A stretch of DNA of 64,000 nucleotides from Synechococcus sp. CS-1329 (GTDB taxonomy: Bacteria; Cyanobacteriota; Cyanobacteriia; PCC-6307; Cyanobiaceae). Below, in pieces: positions 28,127 to 37,790 of the stretch. Under the pieces are notes generated by a model. It did no database searches. It was not told where the DNA came from and saw only the letters and a list, made by a program, of their open reading frames with translations. Within the stretch, counting starts at the first letter, position 1. The number at the start of each line of letters is the position of its first letter. The position numbers and the translations under genes were made by a program. The stretch covers positions 124,001 through 188,000 of the forward strand of contig NZ_JAHLYS010000033.1 of NCBI RefSeq assembly GCF_025128055.1. The letters run 5' to 3'.

Positions 28127-28138
28127 TGCTGGCAGCCC

Positions 28139-29290
28139 TCAGGCCGCCAGCTCCCTGGCCGCGGCGGCCAGGCCTGAGCCCACCGGCTGACGGGCGGCGC
28201 CCAGCTCCTGCAGGGTCGCTTCGATGGCCGCCACGGCTGTGAGCACGTCGCGATCACAGACGAAGCCCAGATGGCCGATGCGGAACACCTTGCCCTTGAG
28301 GTGGTCCTGGCCGCCCGCCAGCAGGATGTCGTAGCGCTCCTTGACCTTTTTGCGCAGGACCTCGGCGTCGAGGCCCTCGGGGGCCACTGCCGTGATCGCC
28401 GGGCTGCCGTGGCCTGCCGCGGCGTACAGGGGCAAGCCGATGGCGCGCATGGCGGCCTGGGTGGCTCGCTGCAGCCGGGCGTGGCGCTCGAAAATGGCTT
28501 CCAGCCCTTCCTTCTGCATCATCTCCAGGGCGGCTTCCAGGGCGTAGTACAGCGTCACCGGAGGGGTGAAGGGGTTGCTGTCGGCGGCGGCTGATTTCCG
28601 GTACTTGCCCAGATCCAGGTAGAACTTGGGCAGGTCGGAGCGTTTGTGAGCCTCCCAGGCCCGCTCGCTCATGGCCACAAAGGCCAGGCCCGGCGGCATC
28701 ATGTAGCCCTTCTGGGAGCCCGAGCCCACCACGTCGAGGCCCCAGGCCTCCACCGGCACCGGGCAGGCCCCGAGGCTGGTGACGCAGTCAGCCACCACCA
28801 GGGCCTGGCCGTGGGCATGGGCATGACGGGAGATCGTCTCCAGGTCGTTGATCACCCCGGTGGAGGTTTCCGAGTGGGTGACGATCACCGCGCGGATCTC
28901 TTTGCCGCTGTCGGCCTCGAGGGCCTGGCGGAAGGCCTCCGGATCCAGGGGCTGGCCCCAGTCGGCGCGGATCACCTCCACTTCCAGGCCGTAGGCCCTG
29001 GCCACCTTCACCCAGCGCTCGCCGAACTTGCCGTTGTCCCCGCAGAGCACCTTGTCGCCCCGGCTCAGCACATTGATGATGCCGGCCTCCATGGCGGCGG
29101 TGCCGCTGCCGGTGATGGCCAGCACATCCCCTTCGGTCTGATGCAGCCACTTGAGCTGCGCGCTGGTGCGCTTGACGATCGCCTGGAATTCAGCACTGCG
29201 ATGGCCGATCGGGTGGCGGCTCATGGCCAGCAGGACGGTTTCCGGCACCGGCGTGGGGCCGGGGATCATCAAGGTGAGCTTGTCCTGCAT
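28139..29290 (-). CDS. Class V aminotransferase, alanine/serine-glyoxylate aminotransferase family
   Basis: A PLP enzyme of the alanine-glyoxylate / serine-glyoxylate aminotransferase family, likely active in photorespiratory glycolate metabolism; cyanobacterial members were long annotated as a soluble hydrogenase subunit. It begins MQDKLTLMIPGPTPVPETVL and has HRSAEFQAI, ITGSGTAAMEA, HSETSTGVIND, VVADCVTSLGA, and the PLP Lys in VVGSGSQKGYMMPPG (about residue 190). The C-domain RIGHLGFV is near the end. ATG 29290 is preferred; a GTG at 29332 would add 14 Pro-rich residues. Product 383 residues. Confidence 0.9.
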   Translation of the reverse strand: MQDKLTLMIPGPTPVPETVLLAMSRHPIGHRSAEFQAIVKRTSAQLKWLHQTEGDVLAITGSGTAAMEAGIINVLSRGDKVLCGDNGKFGERWVKVARAYGLEVEVIRADWGQPLDPEAFRQALEADSGKEIRAVIVTHSETSTGVINDLETISRHAHAHGQALVVADCVTSLGACPVPVEAWGLDVVGSGSQKGYMMPPGLAFVAMSERAWEAHKRSDLPKFYLDLGKYRKSAAADSNPFTPPVTLYYALEAALEMMQKEGLEAIFERHARLQRATQAAMRAIGLPLYAAAGHGSPAITAVAPEGLDAEVLRKKVKERYDILLAGGQDHLKGKVFRIGHLGFVCDRDVLTAVAAIEATLQELGAARQPVGSGLAAAARELAA

Positions 29291-29424
29291 CGGAGGTGCT
29301 GGGGGGGCGGGCACGGCGGCCCAATTCACCACCTTAAAAAACGAAGGTCCCCCCGCCCGCTCCAGCGTCCAGCCACAGCTCTCCGTTCAGCGTCCCGATC
29401 CCCCTCACAGCCAGGCCCCAGCCG

Positions 29425-30588
29425 ATGACCCATGCGACGCCCTTCACGCTGCCGGTCTGGGTGGCGGCGGCAGCCCGTGCGGCCCTGGAGGCGTTGCTGC
29501 AGGCCGAGGGCCAGGCGCCCACAGCCGCGACCCCCAGGGGCAGCAGCGAGGACCAGCCGCTGGAGTTGCTGGAGCCCCCCGGCGTTGAGCGGGTGCCGGT
29601 GGAGGCCGCCGCCGCCCTCGGCGATGGCCAGGCCCTGGGCATGGCCCGCTGTGATCCCGGCGATGGCCTCGACCTCACCCGGGGCCTGCTGGTGTGGGTG
29701 CGGGCCAGTTGGTGGGAGCCGCCCCAGCAGGGGGCAGAACCATCCCAGCGGTTGCTGCTGGAGGCGGGGGAGGGGCTGGGGGTGCTGGCCGGCAGCCGGG
29801 AGCTGTGTCTCTCCGCCTACGCCCGCCGCCTGCTGGAGGTCAACCTTCTGCCCCTGTTGCCAGCGGGGCGCGGATTGCGGCTGCAGCTGGTGTTCCCCCG
29901 GGGCCGGGAGCTGGCCGGCCGCACCAGCAACGAAGCCTTCGGGGTGGTGGACGGCCTGGCCCTGATCGGCACCCAGGCCGTGGTCCAGAGCAGTGCCGCT
30001 CCCGATCGGCTGGAGCAGTGCCTCGAAACCTTGCGCCAGTGGCCCCACTCACCGCATCCCCGCGATCTGGTGCTGGTGATCGGCGAGAACGGACTGGATC
30101 TGGCGCCCCGGCTGGGGCTGCCCGCCGGCCTGCTGCTCAAGGCCGGCAACTGGCTCGGTCCTTTAATCGTGGCGGCGGCCGAAGCCGGCGTGGAGCGGCT
30201 GCTGCTGTTCGGTTATCACGGCAAGTTGATCAAGCTGGCGGGAGGAATCTTCCACACCCACCACCACCTGGCCGATGGCCGCGCCGAGGTGCTCACGGCC
30301 CTGGCGGCGCTTGAGGGGATGGGTGGCCCCGAGCTGCAGCGGTTGTTCCAGGCGCCCACGGTGGAGGCGGCCCTGGCGGAGCTGCACGAGCTCGATGGGG
30401 CGTTGGCGGCCCGGATCGAGGCGCGCCTGGCCCTGGCGATCGAGACCCGCAGCCAGGCCTACCTGGCCCGCTACGGCCGTTTCCCCACCCGAATCGGGGC
30501 GGCGCTGTTCGATCGGGCACGGCAGCTGCGGGTGGCGGGCCCCTGCGGTCAGGAGCTGCTGGAGGCTTTCCGGCACGACCTAGGGTGA
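29425..30588 (+). CDS. cbiD: Cobalt-precorrin-5B (C1)-methyltransferase CbiD
   Basis: Acts in corrin-ring synthesis of cobamides (cyanobacteria make pseudocobalamin). The 387-residue protein starts with [19 protein letters not shown], the usual CbiD N-terminus, and has [20 protein letters not shown] and the hallmark [21 protein letters not shown] near residue 265. ATG 29425. It is divergent from the aminotransferase; the intervening 134 nt show no recognisable cobalamin-riboswitch B12 box. It runs into guaA with 35 nt between. Confidence 0.93.
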   Translation: MTHATPFTLPVWVAAAARAALEALLQAEGQAPTAATPRGSSEDQPLELLEPPGVERVPVEAAAALGDGQALGMARCDPGDGLDLTRGLLVWVRASWWEPPQQGAEPSQRLLLEAGEGLGVLAGSRELCLSAYARRLLEVNLLPLLPAGRGLRLQLVFPRGRELAGRTSNEAFGVVDGLALIGTQAVVQSSAAPDRLEQCLETLRQWPHSPHPRDLVLVIGENGLDLAPRLGLPAGLLLKAGNWLGPLIVAAAEAGVERLLLFGYHGKLIKLAGGIFHTHHHLADGRAEVLTALAALEGMGGPELQRLFQAPTVEAALAELHELDGALAARIEARLALAIETRSQAYLARYGRFPTRIGAALFDRARQLRVAGPCGQELLEAFRHDLG

Positions 30589-30623
30589 GCCCAAAAGGCC
30601 AGGCAGGCCGTGATTCGGTCCCT

Positions 30624-32222
30624 ATGTCCCACCCGTCTTCCTCGACCGAACAGCCCGAGAGCTCACGCCTGCCGGCGATCGTCATCCTCGATTTCGGCTC
30701 CCAGTACTCCGAGCTGATTGCCCGGCGGGTGAGGGAAACCGAGGTTTATTCCCTGGTGCTGGGCTACGCCACCAGCGTGGAGGAGATCAAACGGCTGGCA
30801 CCGAAGGGAATCATTCTCAGCGGCGGTCCCAGTTCGGTCTACGAGGACGGGGCACCCCTCTGCGATCCCGCCATCTGGGGACTGGGCATCCCGGTGCTGG
30901 GGGTCTGCTACGGCATGCAGCTGATGGTGCAGCAGCTCGGCGGTCAGGTGGTGGCCGCCGGCAGGGGCGAGTACGGCAAGGCGCCCCTCTATGTGGATGA
31001 CCCGGTTGATCTGCTCACCAACGTGGAGCACGGCTCAACGATGTGGATGAGCCACGGGGATTCGGTTCAGGCCCTGCCGCCGGGCTTCAGCCGCCTCGCC
31101 CACACCGACAACACCCCGCAAGCGGCGGTGGCCGATCACCAGCGGCGCCTGTATGGCGTGCAGTTCCACCCCGAAGTGGTGCATTCCCTCGGCGGAATGG
31201 CGATGATCCGCAACTTCGTTTATCACATCTGCGGCTGCGAACCCGACTGGACCACCGCCACCTTCATCGATGAAGCCCTGGCTGATGTGCGTGAGCGGGT
31301 GGGGGATAAGCGGGTGCTGCTGGCGCTCTCCGGTGGAGTTGATTCCTCCACGCTGGCCTTCCTGCTGCACCGGGCCATCGGCGATCAGCTCACCTGCATG
31401 TTCATCGACCAGGGCTTCATGCGCAAGGGGGAACCGGAGTTCCTCACTGAGTTCTTTGATGCGCAGTTCCATATCAGGGTTGAGTACATCAATGCCCGTG
31501 ATCGCTTCCTCGCCAAGCTCGATGGCATCACCGATCCGGAGCAGAAGCGCAAGATCATCGGTGCTGAATTCATCCGTGTGTTCGAGGAGGAAAGCAAGCG
31601 GCTCGGACCCTTTGATTACCTCGCCCAGGGCACCCTTTACCCCGATGTGATCGAGTCGGCCGGCACCAACCCCGATCCCAAGACCGGCGAACGGGTGGCG
31701 GTGAAGATCAAGAGCCACCACAACGTGGGCGGGCTGCCCAAGGACCTGCAGTTCAAGCTGGTGGAACCCCTGCGGCGCCTGTTCAAGGATGAGGTGCGCA
31801 AGGTGGGCCGCAGCCTCGGTCTGCCCGAGGAAATCGTGCGCCGCCACCCCTTCCCAGGGCCTGGCCTGGCCATTCGCATTCTTGGGGAAGTCACGGCCGA
31901 GAGGCTGAACATCCTGCGCGACGCCGATCTGATCGTGCGCGAGGAGGTGCACACCGCCGGGCTGTATCACGAGATCTGGCAGGCCTTTGCGGTGCTGCTG
32001 CCGGTGCGCAGCGTCGGCGTGATGGGTGACAAGCGCACCTATGCCTATCCGATCGTGCTGCGCTGCGTCTCCAGCGAAGACGGCATGACTGCCGACTGGT
32101 CCCGCCTGCCCTACGACCTGCTGGAGCGCATCTCCAACCGGATCGTCAATGAGGTGCAGGGGGTGAACCGGGTGGTGCTTGACATCACCAGCAAGCCCCC
32201 CGGCACGATCGAGTGGGAATAG
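30624..32222 (+). CDS. guaA: GMP synthase (glutamine-hydrolysing)
   Basis: Converts XMP to GMP using glutamine. The 532-residue protein has a class I glutaminase domain with [18 protein letters not shown], the nucleophile in GVCYGMQLM (about residue 93) and HPEVVHS, and the ATP-pyrophosphatase domain with the P-loop [12 protein letters not shown] (about 240) and the C-terminal dimerisation domain ending [16 protein letters not shown] 30624 gives family-typical length. A GTG at 30585 overlapping the cbiD stop would add 13 residues. Confidence 0.97.
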   Translation: MSHPSSSTEQPESSRLPAIVILDFGSQYSELIARRVRETEVYSLVLGYATSVEEIKRLAPKGIILSGGPSSVYEDGAPLCDPAIWGLGIPVLGVCYGMQLMVQQLGGQVVAAGRGEYGKAPLYVDDPVDLLTNVEHGSTMWMSHGDSVQALPPGFSRLAHTDNTPQAAVADHQRRLYGVQFHPEVVHSLGGMAMIRNFVYHICGCEPDWTTATFIDEALADVRERVGDKRVLLALSGGVDSSTLAFLLHRAIGDQLTCMFIDQGFMRKGEPEFLTEFFDAQFHIRVEYINARDRFLAKLDGITDPEQKRKIIGAEFIRVFEEESKRLGPFDYLAQGTLYPDVIESAGTNPDPKTGERVAVKIKSHHNVGGLPKDLQFKLVEPLRRLFKDEVRKVGRSLGLPEEIVRRHPFPGPGLAIRILGEVTAERLNILRDADLIVREEVHTAGLYHEIWQAFAVLLPVRSVGVMGDKRTYAYPIVLRCVSSEDGMTADWSRLPYDLLERISNRIVNEVQGVNRVVLDITSKPPGTIEWE

Positions 32223-32280
32223 GCGCAGAGCTGGCCCCGTCGCTTGGCGTTCGATACCATCGGCTCCCAGCCTGTTTCCC

Positions 32281-32889
32281 TTGACCGCCGTCACCCAGCA
32301 GGATCCCCAGGTGCAGCGCCGCCTGCAGCAGGACAGCATCTTGCTGGGGGGGAAAACCATCTACCTCAATCCCTTTCTGTACTGGCGTCGCTTCGATGCC
32401 AACACCGATCGCTGGTTGCGCGAACCCGGTCAGTTGCCGGAGGAGCAGATCCTGGCCAACCGTGGCCGCTTCTACCCGGAAGTGCACTGGGAGGAACTCA
32501 GTGACGGTGAGCGCCAGATCAAGGATGGCGCTGTGGAGATGTTCATCAAGAGCCTGGAGTTGATCAGCACCTTCCACCCCGATCTCAGCGCCGGCCACCT
32601 GCTGGAGGTGGAGCGCAAGATGGCGGTCACCAAGAAGCGGGCCTTTGAGCGCTGGGTGGAGAAATCGCTGCAGCGCCGCAGGAAGCTGGAGCAGCGTGAG
32701 CGCCGCCGCTTTGATCGTGAGCGGACCCTGCGGGGCTGGGGCGAGTGGTTCAGCCTCGAGATCACGCGCCAGGCTCTGCTGCCCATCACCGCTGCTGTCG
32801 CCCTGGCCATGGTGGGGGGCTGGTGGCTGGGATCGCGCGAATTCTGCCGGGCGGTGATTCTTGAACCTGGGATCCAGCGCACCCCTTGA
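32281..32889 (+). CDS. Conserved cyanobacterial protein with C-terminal membrane anchor
   Basis: A 202-residue protein; TTG at 32281 is the best start because the upstream frame is low-complexity and antisense-like. The N-terminal half has LGGKTIYLNPFLYWRRFDANTDRWLREPGQ and ILANRGRFYPEVHWEEL, then a highly charged helical region KKRAFERWVEKSLQRRRKLEQRERRRFDRER. A hydrophobic segment near residues 170-190 (ALLPITAAVALAMVGGWWLG) is probably a tail anchor. It lies 58 nt after guaA. I do not recognise a named function. Confidence 0.7.
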   Translation: MTAVTQQDPQVQRRLQQDSILLGGKTIYLNPFLYWRRFDANTDRWLREPGQLPEEQILANRGRFYPEVHWEELSDGERQIKDGAVEMFIKSLELISTFHPDLSAGHLLEVERKMAVTKKRAFERWVEKSLQRRRKLEQRERRRFDRERTLRGWGEWFSLEITRQALLPITAAVALAMVGGWWLGSREFCRAVILEPGIQRTP

Positions 32890-32972
32890 ACTCTCGGGCG
32901 CTCCCCTGGGCGTCAGACTGTGTGAACGGTCCGATGGTGCTTGCCAGCGGCGTTCGCTTCAGGAGTTGTGCC

Positions 32973-33362
32973 ATGGCTGCCGATCCCTTTGATGCCCTGC
33001 GGCTCGCCCTGATGGAAGAGATCCTTCCGGTCGGTATCGCCGTGGTGGATCGGGCTCGCCGGGGCGGTCCCCGCCAGGTGGTGGAGGCCTTCACCGCCAC
33101 CGACGACCCCCTCGCTCAGCTGCGTCAGGAGGGAGATGCGGCCGCCAAAGCCGTGCGCGAGAGCCTGGATCAGGTGCAGCCAGGTCTGGGCAACCCCGTG
33201 CTGAAAGTGGAGGTGCGCGACGTGCCCTTCGAGTCCTCCAGTGATCTCAGCGGCCCCCAGGCCACCACCAGCACAGGGCCCGAAGAGAGACGCGCGCTGC
33301 AGGCGGCCCTGACGCGAATCTCCGGCCGGCTGGAGCAACTCGAACGTCGCCTCGGGGCCTGA
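32973..33362 (+). CDS. Conserved cyanobacterial protein of unknown function
   Basis: A 129-residue protein beginning MAADPFDALRLALMEEILPVGIAVVDRARRGG, a short alpha/beta region, then a Ser/Pro linker and a C-terminal amphipathic helix ending LEQLERRLGA. ATG 32973 has a good AGGAG 8-12 nt upstream; the longer frame from 32886 is not supported. Its stop is 4 nt before the mrdA start, so the two are almost certainly cotranscribed. That hints at a cell-envelope role, but this is inference from position alone. Confidence 0.7.
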   Translation: MAADPFDALRLALMEEILPVGIAVVDRARRGGPRQVVEAFTATDDPLAQLRQEGDAAAKAVRESLDQVQPGLGNPVLKVEVRDVPFESSSDLSGPQATTSTGPEERRALQAALTRISGRLEQLERRLGA

Positions 33363-33366
33363 GTCG

Positions 33367-35118
33367 ATGGCCACTGGATTCCTGCCCGGCTCGCCGCGGC
33401 ATTCGGGGATGAAGCACCAGCCGGCCTGGTTGCTGGCGGTGGTGCTGCTGGCGACCTCGGCGATGGGGGCTCGCCTGGCTTGGCTGCAGCTGGCCCAGGG
33501 CTCTGAAAACCGCTTGCGCGCCGACCAGAACCGCATCCGCCTGGTGCCCCGCCATCCCGTCCGCGGCCGCCTGCTCGATCGCCACGGGGAGGTGCTGGCC
33601 ACCAGCCGCCTCACCTACAACCTCTACCTGCAGCCTCGGCTCGTGCCCAGGGAGCGCTGGCCGGCCCTGCGTGAACAACTCGCCACACTGCTGGCGCTGC
33701 CGGCGCAGCAGCTGGAGCAGAACTACAGCGAGGGGCTCAAGGGCGACGGCTACCGGATCGAGCTGGCGAGCTCCCTCAACAGCGTTCAGGTGCTGCGGTT
33801 CCGGGAGCAGGCGGTCAATCTCGATGGCGCCGAGGTGGATGTCGACTACCTGCGCTCCTACCCCGGTGGTCCCCTGGCGGCCCATGTGCTCGGCTACACC
33901 AGCGGCATCACCGAGGAGGAATTCGCCCGTCTGGCCGAGAAGGGCTACCGGGTGCAGGACCGCATCGGCCGCACCGGCCTCGAGCAGGTTTACGAGTCCC
34001 ATCTGCGTGGTGAGTGGGGCGGCCAGCAGCTGGAGGTGAATGCCGCGGGCCAGGTGCAGCGGGTGCTGGGGGACAAGCAGGCCCGCGCTGGCAAGGACCT
34101 GCGTCTGACCATCGATCTGGAGTTGCAGCGCACTGCTGAGAAGGCCCTCGATGGGGTGAGCAAGGGGGCGATCGTGGCCATGGACCCCCGCACCGGCGCC
34201 ATTCGCGCCATGGCGAGCCGTCCCAATTTCGATCCCAACATTTTCTCCAGCGGCCCCACCACGGCCCAGTGGAACACCCTCAACCGTCCGGAAGCGCCCA
34301 TGCTCAACCGGGCCATGCGGGCTTTCCCCCCCGCCAGCACCTTCAAGCTGGTCAGTGCGATCGCCGGCCTCGAATCGGGGCGCTACGGCCCCACGTCCAC
34401 CATCCCCACCTCCGGTTCCTTCTGCTTCGATGGCCAGTGCTATGCCGATCACGGCAGCTTCGGCAGCATCGGCTTTCCCTTCGCCCTGGCTGTGAGCAGC
34501 AACAGCTTCTTCTACCGGCTGGGCCTCAAGGTGGGCTCCGAGGAGCTGTTCAAGGCGGCGCGCCGCCTGGGTTACGGCAGCTTCACCGGCATTGAGCTGC
34601 GCGATGAGGAGAGCCCAGGGCTGCTGGGGGACAAGGCCTGGAAGAAAGAGGTGCTGGGTGAACCCTGGACATCCGTTGACACCATCACCTCCTCCATCGG
34701 TCAGGGGGCCGTTTCGGTGACGCCGCTGCAGATGGCCCGGCTCTACGCGGCTGTGGCCAATGGCGGCTGGCTGGTGACGCCCCACCTGGTGGAGCGCGAC
34801 ACGCCCCGGACCTGGATCGGTCTCAAGCCCAGCACGCTGCAGGTGATGCGCCAGGGTCTGCGCGAGGTGGTCACGATCGGCACCGCCACCGCGCTCAACG
34901 ATGCCAGCCTGCCGGCGGTGGCCGGCAAGACCGGTACGGCCGAGGACCCGCCGCGCCCGGATCATGCCTGGTTCGGCGGCTATGCCCCAGCTGAGAAGCC
35001 CGATCTGGTGATCATTGCCTTCGGCGAGAACAGCGGCGGTTACGGCGGCACCATCGCCGTGCCGATGGTGAAGGCCCTGCTGACCACCTGGTTCAAGCCG
35101 GCTCAGGCCGCCAACTGA
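33367..35118 (+). CDS. mrdA: Penicillin-binding protein 2, peptidoglycan transpeptidase
   Basis: The class B PBP of the elongation (Rod) machinery. Of 583 residues, an N-terminal signal anchor (about 18-35, WLLAVVLLATSAMGARLAW) is followed by the dimerisation/pedestal domain with RGRLLDRHGEVLATSR and the transpeptidase domain with STFK (catalytic Ser near residue 324), SSN (about 375) and KTGT (about 519). All three active-site motifs are intact. The last 16 nt overlap the 3' end of the opposing sqdX gene. Confidence 0.95.
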   Translation: MATGFLPGSPRHSGMKHQPAWLLAVVLLATSAMGARLAWLQLAQGSENRLRADQNRIRLVPRHPVRGRLLDRHGEVLATSRLTYNLYLQPRLVPRERWPALREQLATLLALPAQQLEQNYSEGLKGDGYRIELASSLNSVQVLRFREQAVNLDGAEVDVDYLRSYPGGPLAAHVLGYTSGITEEEFARLAEKGYRVQDRIGRTGLEQVYESHLRGEWGGQQLEVNAAGQVQRVLGDKQARAGKDLRLTIDLELQRTAEKALDGVSKGAIVAMDPRTGAIRAMASRPNFDPNIFSSGPTTAQWNTLNRPEAPMLNRAMRAFPPASTFKLVSAIAGLESGRYGPTSTIPTSGSFCFDGQCYADHGSFGSIGFPFALAVSSNSFFYRLGLKVGSEELFKAARRLGYGSFTGIELRDEESPGLLGDKAWKKEVLGEPWTSVDTITSSIGQGAVSVTPLQMARLYAAVANGGWLVTPHLVERDTPRTWIGLKPSTLQVMRQGLREVVTIGTATALNDASLPAVAGKTGTAEDPPRPDHAWFGGYAPAEKPDLVIIAFGENSGGYGGTIAVPMVKALLTTWFKPAQAAN

Positions 35119-36236
35119 AGGCCGGCGCCAGCCACATCGCGGTAGAAGCGGCGCAGCTGGGCGGTGGCTCCGGCCCAGCCCCAGCGCTCGGCTTCCTGGC
35201 GGGCCGCCAGCCGCAGCTGCTCGCGCCGCTCGGGGCTGGCCAGCAACCGCAGGGTGGCGGCGGTGAGGGAGGCGTCGTCGTCGGGGTCGTAGAGGCAGCC
35301 GTTGATGCCATCGGTGACGATGTCGGGGATGCCGCCGCGGTTGGCGCCCACCACCGGACAGCCCGCCGCCATCGCCTCGAGCAGCACCAGCCCCAGCGTT
35401 TCGGTGCTGGAGGGGAAAAGGAAGGCATCGGCACTGGCATAGGCACTCGCCAGCTCCTCGCCCCCCAGATAGCCCACGAAGGTGGTGGCGGTTCCCTCGA
35501 ACACTTTCTCCAGCTGGGCCCGGTGCGGGCCGTCGCCCACCAGGGCCAGCCGGGCCTGGGGCAGGGCATCGAGCACGGGCCGGATCCGCTCGATCTGTTT
35601 CTCGGCCGAGAGCCGACCCACGTAGAGCAGCAGGCTGTCGCTGTCGGGATGGGGGCCCATCAGCCGCCGCCGCATCGCTTCTGAGCGCAGCTCGGGCCGG
35701 AACATCTCGGTGTCGACCCCCCGCTGCCAGAGGGCAGTGTGCTGGATGCCCCGCTGAGCGAGCTCTTCCACCATCACCGAGGAGGTGCAGAGATTGAGCA
35801 CGGCCTGGTTGTGGGCGGCCTTGAGCAATTCCCAGAGCAGGGGCTCGAGCACGCCCATGCCGTAGTGCTCCAGGTATTTGGGCAGGTGGGTGTGATAGCT
35901 GGCCACCAGTGGAATCTGGCGGGTGCGTGCCATCCAGATGCCCCCCAGCCCCAGCACCGCCGGGTTGACCACATGCACCACATCGGGCTGGAACGCTTCG
36001 AGGGCTTCGGCCACCGCCGGACGGGGCAGGGCGAGCTTCAGCTCCGGGTAGAGGGGCAGGGGCAGGGCCGGAACGCCGATCACCCGCGCTCCCATGTAGA
36101 GCGAGGGGGCGCCCTCCGGGCAGAACAGCAGCACCTCATCCCCCGCCTTCACCAGATGTTCCACGGTCTTGGTGAGACGCGTGACGATGCCGTCCACCTT
36201 GGGCAGGAAGGTTTCAGTGAACAGGGCGATCTTCAC
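35103..36236 (-). CDS. sqdX: Sulfoquinovosyltransferase SqdX (GT4)
   Basis: Transfers sulfoquinovose from UDP-sulfoquinovose to diacylglycerol, the last step in sulfolipid (SQDG) synthesis for thylakoid membranes. The 377-residue GT4 protein has MKIALFTETFLPKVDGIVTRL at the start, SYHTHLPKYLEHYG, LLLYVGRLSAEKQIERI and the C-terminal ETLGLVLLEAMAAGCPVVGANRGGIPDIV. It starts at GTG 36236, 30 nt after sqdB, with no strong Shine-Dalgarno. The sqdB-sqdX pairing is typical for cyanobacteria. Confidence 0.95.
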   Translation of the reverse strand: MKIALFTETFLPKVDGIVTRLTKTVEHLVKAGDEVLLFCPEGAPSLYMGARVIGVPALPLPLYPELKLALPRPAVAEALEAFQPDVVHVVNPAVLGLGGIWMARTRQIPLVASYHTHLPKYLEHYGMGVLEPLLWELLKAAHNQAVLNLCTSSVMVEELAQRGIQHTALWQRGVDTEMFRPELRSEAMRRRLMGPHPDSDSLLLYVGRLSAEKQIERIRPVLDALPQARLALVGDGPHRAQLEKVFEGTATTFVGYLGGEELASAYASADAFLFPSSTETLGLVLLEAMAAGCPVVGANRGGIPDIVTDGINGCLYDPDDDASLTAATLRLLASPERREQLRLAARQEAERWGWAGATAQLRRFYRDVAGAGLQLAA

Positions 36237-36266
36237 GGCAGCCGCAGTCGGGGCATGGTCCTCGGC

Positions 36267-37463
36267 TCAGACGACGGCCTTGAGGGCCGCCGCCTGGGTG
36301 GTGGTCCAGGAGGATACGCAGGGGATGCGTGAGCGGTCGCAGCGGTCGGCCCAGCGCCGGGCCACATCCACCACTTCGCTGAGCAGGCCATCTTCCAGGG
36401 TGGTGGGCTTGAGACCCAGCTCGATCAGACAGCGGTTGTCGACGATCAGATCATTTTCGATCGCCTCCTTGCGCGGATTGGGCAGATGGCTCACCTGAGC
36501 GCCGGTGACCGCCGCCACCTTCTCCGCCAGGTCCTTGACCTTGTGGCTTTCGGTCATCTGGTTGTAGATGCGCACCTTCTCGCCGGAGCTGGGCGGGTGA
36601 TCGATCGCCAGCTCCACGCACTTGACCGAATCACGGATGTGAATGAAGGCGCGGGTCTGGCCGCCGGTGCCGTGAACGCTGAGGGGATAGCCGATCGCGG
36701 CCTGCATCAGGAAGCGATTGAGCACCGTGCCGTAATCGCCGTCGTAGTCGAAGCGGTTCACCAGGCGGGGGTCCCGATCGGTGAGATCGGTGTTGGTGCC
36801 CCAGACGATGCCCTGATGCAGGTCGGTGACGCGGATGCCGTCGTTCTTGTTGTAGTAGTAAAAAAGCAGCTGATCCAGCGTTTTGGTCATGTGATAGACG
36901 CTGCCCGGATCCGTGGGATGCAGGATCTTCTCGCGGAAGCGGCTGCCGTCGGCCTGGGGCACCTCCACGGTGAGGTAGCCCTCGGGAATCGTGGCGCCGC
37001 GGTGGGAGCCATAGCCGTAGACCCCCATGGTGCCCAGGTGGACGATGTGAATGTCGAGGCCGCTCTCAACGATCGCGCAGAGCAGGTTATGGGTGCCGTT
37101 GACGTTGTTGTCGACGGTGTAGCGCTTGGTGGTACTCGATTTCATCGAGTAGGGCGCAGCCCGCTGCTCGGCGAAATGGACCACGGCCTCGGGCCGCTCG
37201 CTGCGCAGCAGCTCCAGCAGCAGCTGGTAGTCCTGGGCGATGTCCAGGTGCACGAAGCGGATGGCGCGGCCACCCGTCTCCTCCCAGGCCCGCAGGCGGT
37301 CATGGACGGTGGCGATCGGGGTCAGGGATTCCACCCCAAGATCCACATCAATCTTGCGCCGGCTGAGGTTGTCGACCATGACCACGTCGTGGCCGGCCTC
37401 GGCCAGATTCACGCAGCACGGCCAGCCGCAGAAGCCGTCGCCGCCGAGAACGAGAACCTTCAC
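36267..37463 (-). CDS. sqdB: UDP-sulfoquinovose synthase SqdB
   Basis: Makes UDP-sulfoquinovose from UDP-glucose and sulfite. The 398-residue SDR enzyme has the Rossmann start MKVLVLGGDGFCGWP, FAEQRAAPYSMKS, HLGTMGVYGYGSHRGATIPEGYL, the catalytic YHMTK (about residue 189), DLHQGIVWGTNTD and RFDYDGDYGTVLNRF, all SqdB-specific. It starts at GTG 37463 with AGGAG about 8 nt upstream. First gene of the sqdB-sqdX operon. Confidence 0.97.
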   Translation of the reverse strand: MKVLVLGGDGFCGWPCCVNLAEAGHDVVMVDNLSRRKIDVDLGVESLTPIATVHDRLRAWEETGGRAIRFVHLDIAQDYQLLLELLRSERPEAVVHFAEQRAAPYSMKSSTTKRYTVDNNVNGTHNLLCAIVESGLDIHIVHLGTMGVYGYGSHRGATIPEGYLTVEVPQADGSRFREKILHPTDPGSVYHMTKTLDQLLFYYYNKNDGIRVTDLHQGIVWGTNTDLTDRDPRLVNRFDYDGDYGTVLNRFLMQAAIGYPLSVHGTGGQTRAFIHIRDSVKCVELAIDHPPSSGEKVRIYNQMTESHKVKDLAEKVAAVTGAQVSHLPNPRKEAIENDLIVDNRCLIELGLKPTTLEDGLLSEVVDVARRWADRCDRSRIPCVSSWTTTQAAALKAVV

Positions 37464-37553
37464 GTCTGAACTCCTGCTGAACGAGCCGATGCTCCTCGGG
37501 GCAAGCTACTACAGGCGTTCCGCACCCCAAGCCGGCGGCTGGCTTTCAGCAGC

Positions 37554-37721
37554 TCAGCTGATCCCCGCGGCCACCGCCACCATCACCAGCACCAGGGCCA
37601 GGCCCGCCAGCAGCAGGACGGTGGTGGAGCGGCTGCGCCCAGTCCCCGTCTCGATCACCTCCATGCGCGGCTCCCTGGCGAAGGCATTGAGTTTGCCGCC
37701 GTCTTCCTTGGTGACCGACAT
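37554..37721 (-). CDS. Psb34-like photosystem II-associated small membrane protein (ssl1498 family)
   Basis: A 55-residue protein: MSVTKEDGGKLNAFAREPRM, a short polar stretch with VIETGTGRSRS, then a single hydrophobic segment (about residues 34-52, TTVLLLAGLALVLVMVAVA). The EDGG-LN-FA-EP pattern near the N-terminus is that of the ssl1498/Psb34 family, small proteins that bind photosystem II assembly intermediates and resemble high-light-inducible proteins without the Chl-binding helix. It was found by direct translation of the minus strand. It sits between sqdB and thiG, all on the minus strand. Confidence 0.8.
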   Translation of the reverse strand: MSVTKEDGGKLNAFAREPRMEVIETGTGRSRSTTVLLLAGLALVLVMVAVAAGIS

Positions 37722-37790
37722 GGCTGAGGTGCGGGGGAACCCGAAAGTTACCCAGTGTCAGCGGCCTTGACTCCGCCCTGAGAAGGACTG

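Noticed and set aside
29291-29424. Possible cobalamin riboswitch upstream of cbiD
   Set aside because: No B12 box (GCCACTG-like) or the expected stem arrangement could be found in the 134-nt gap.
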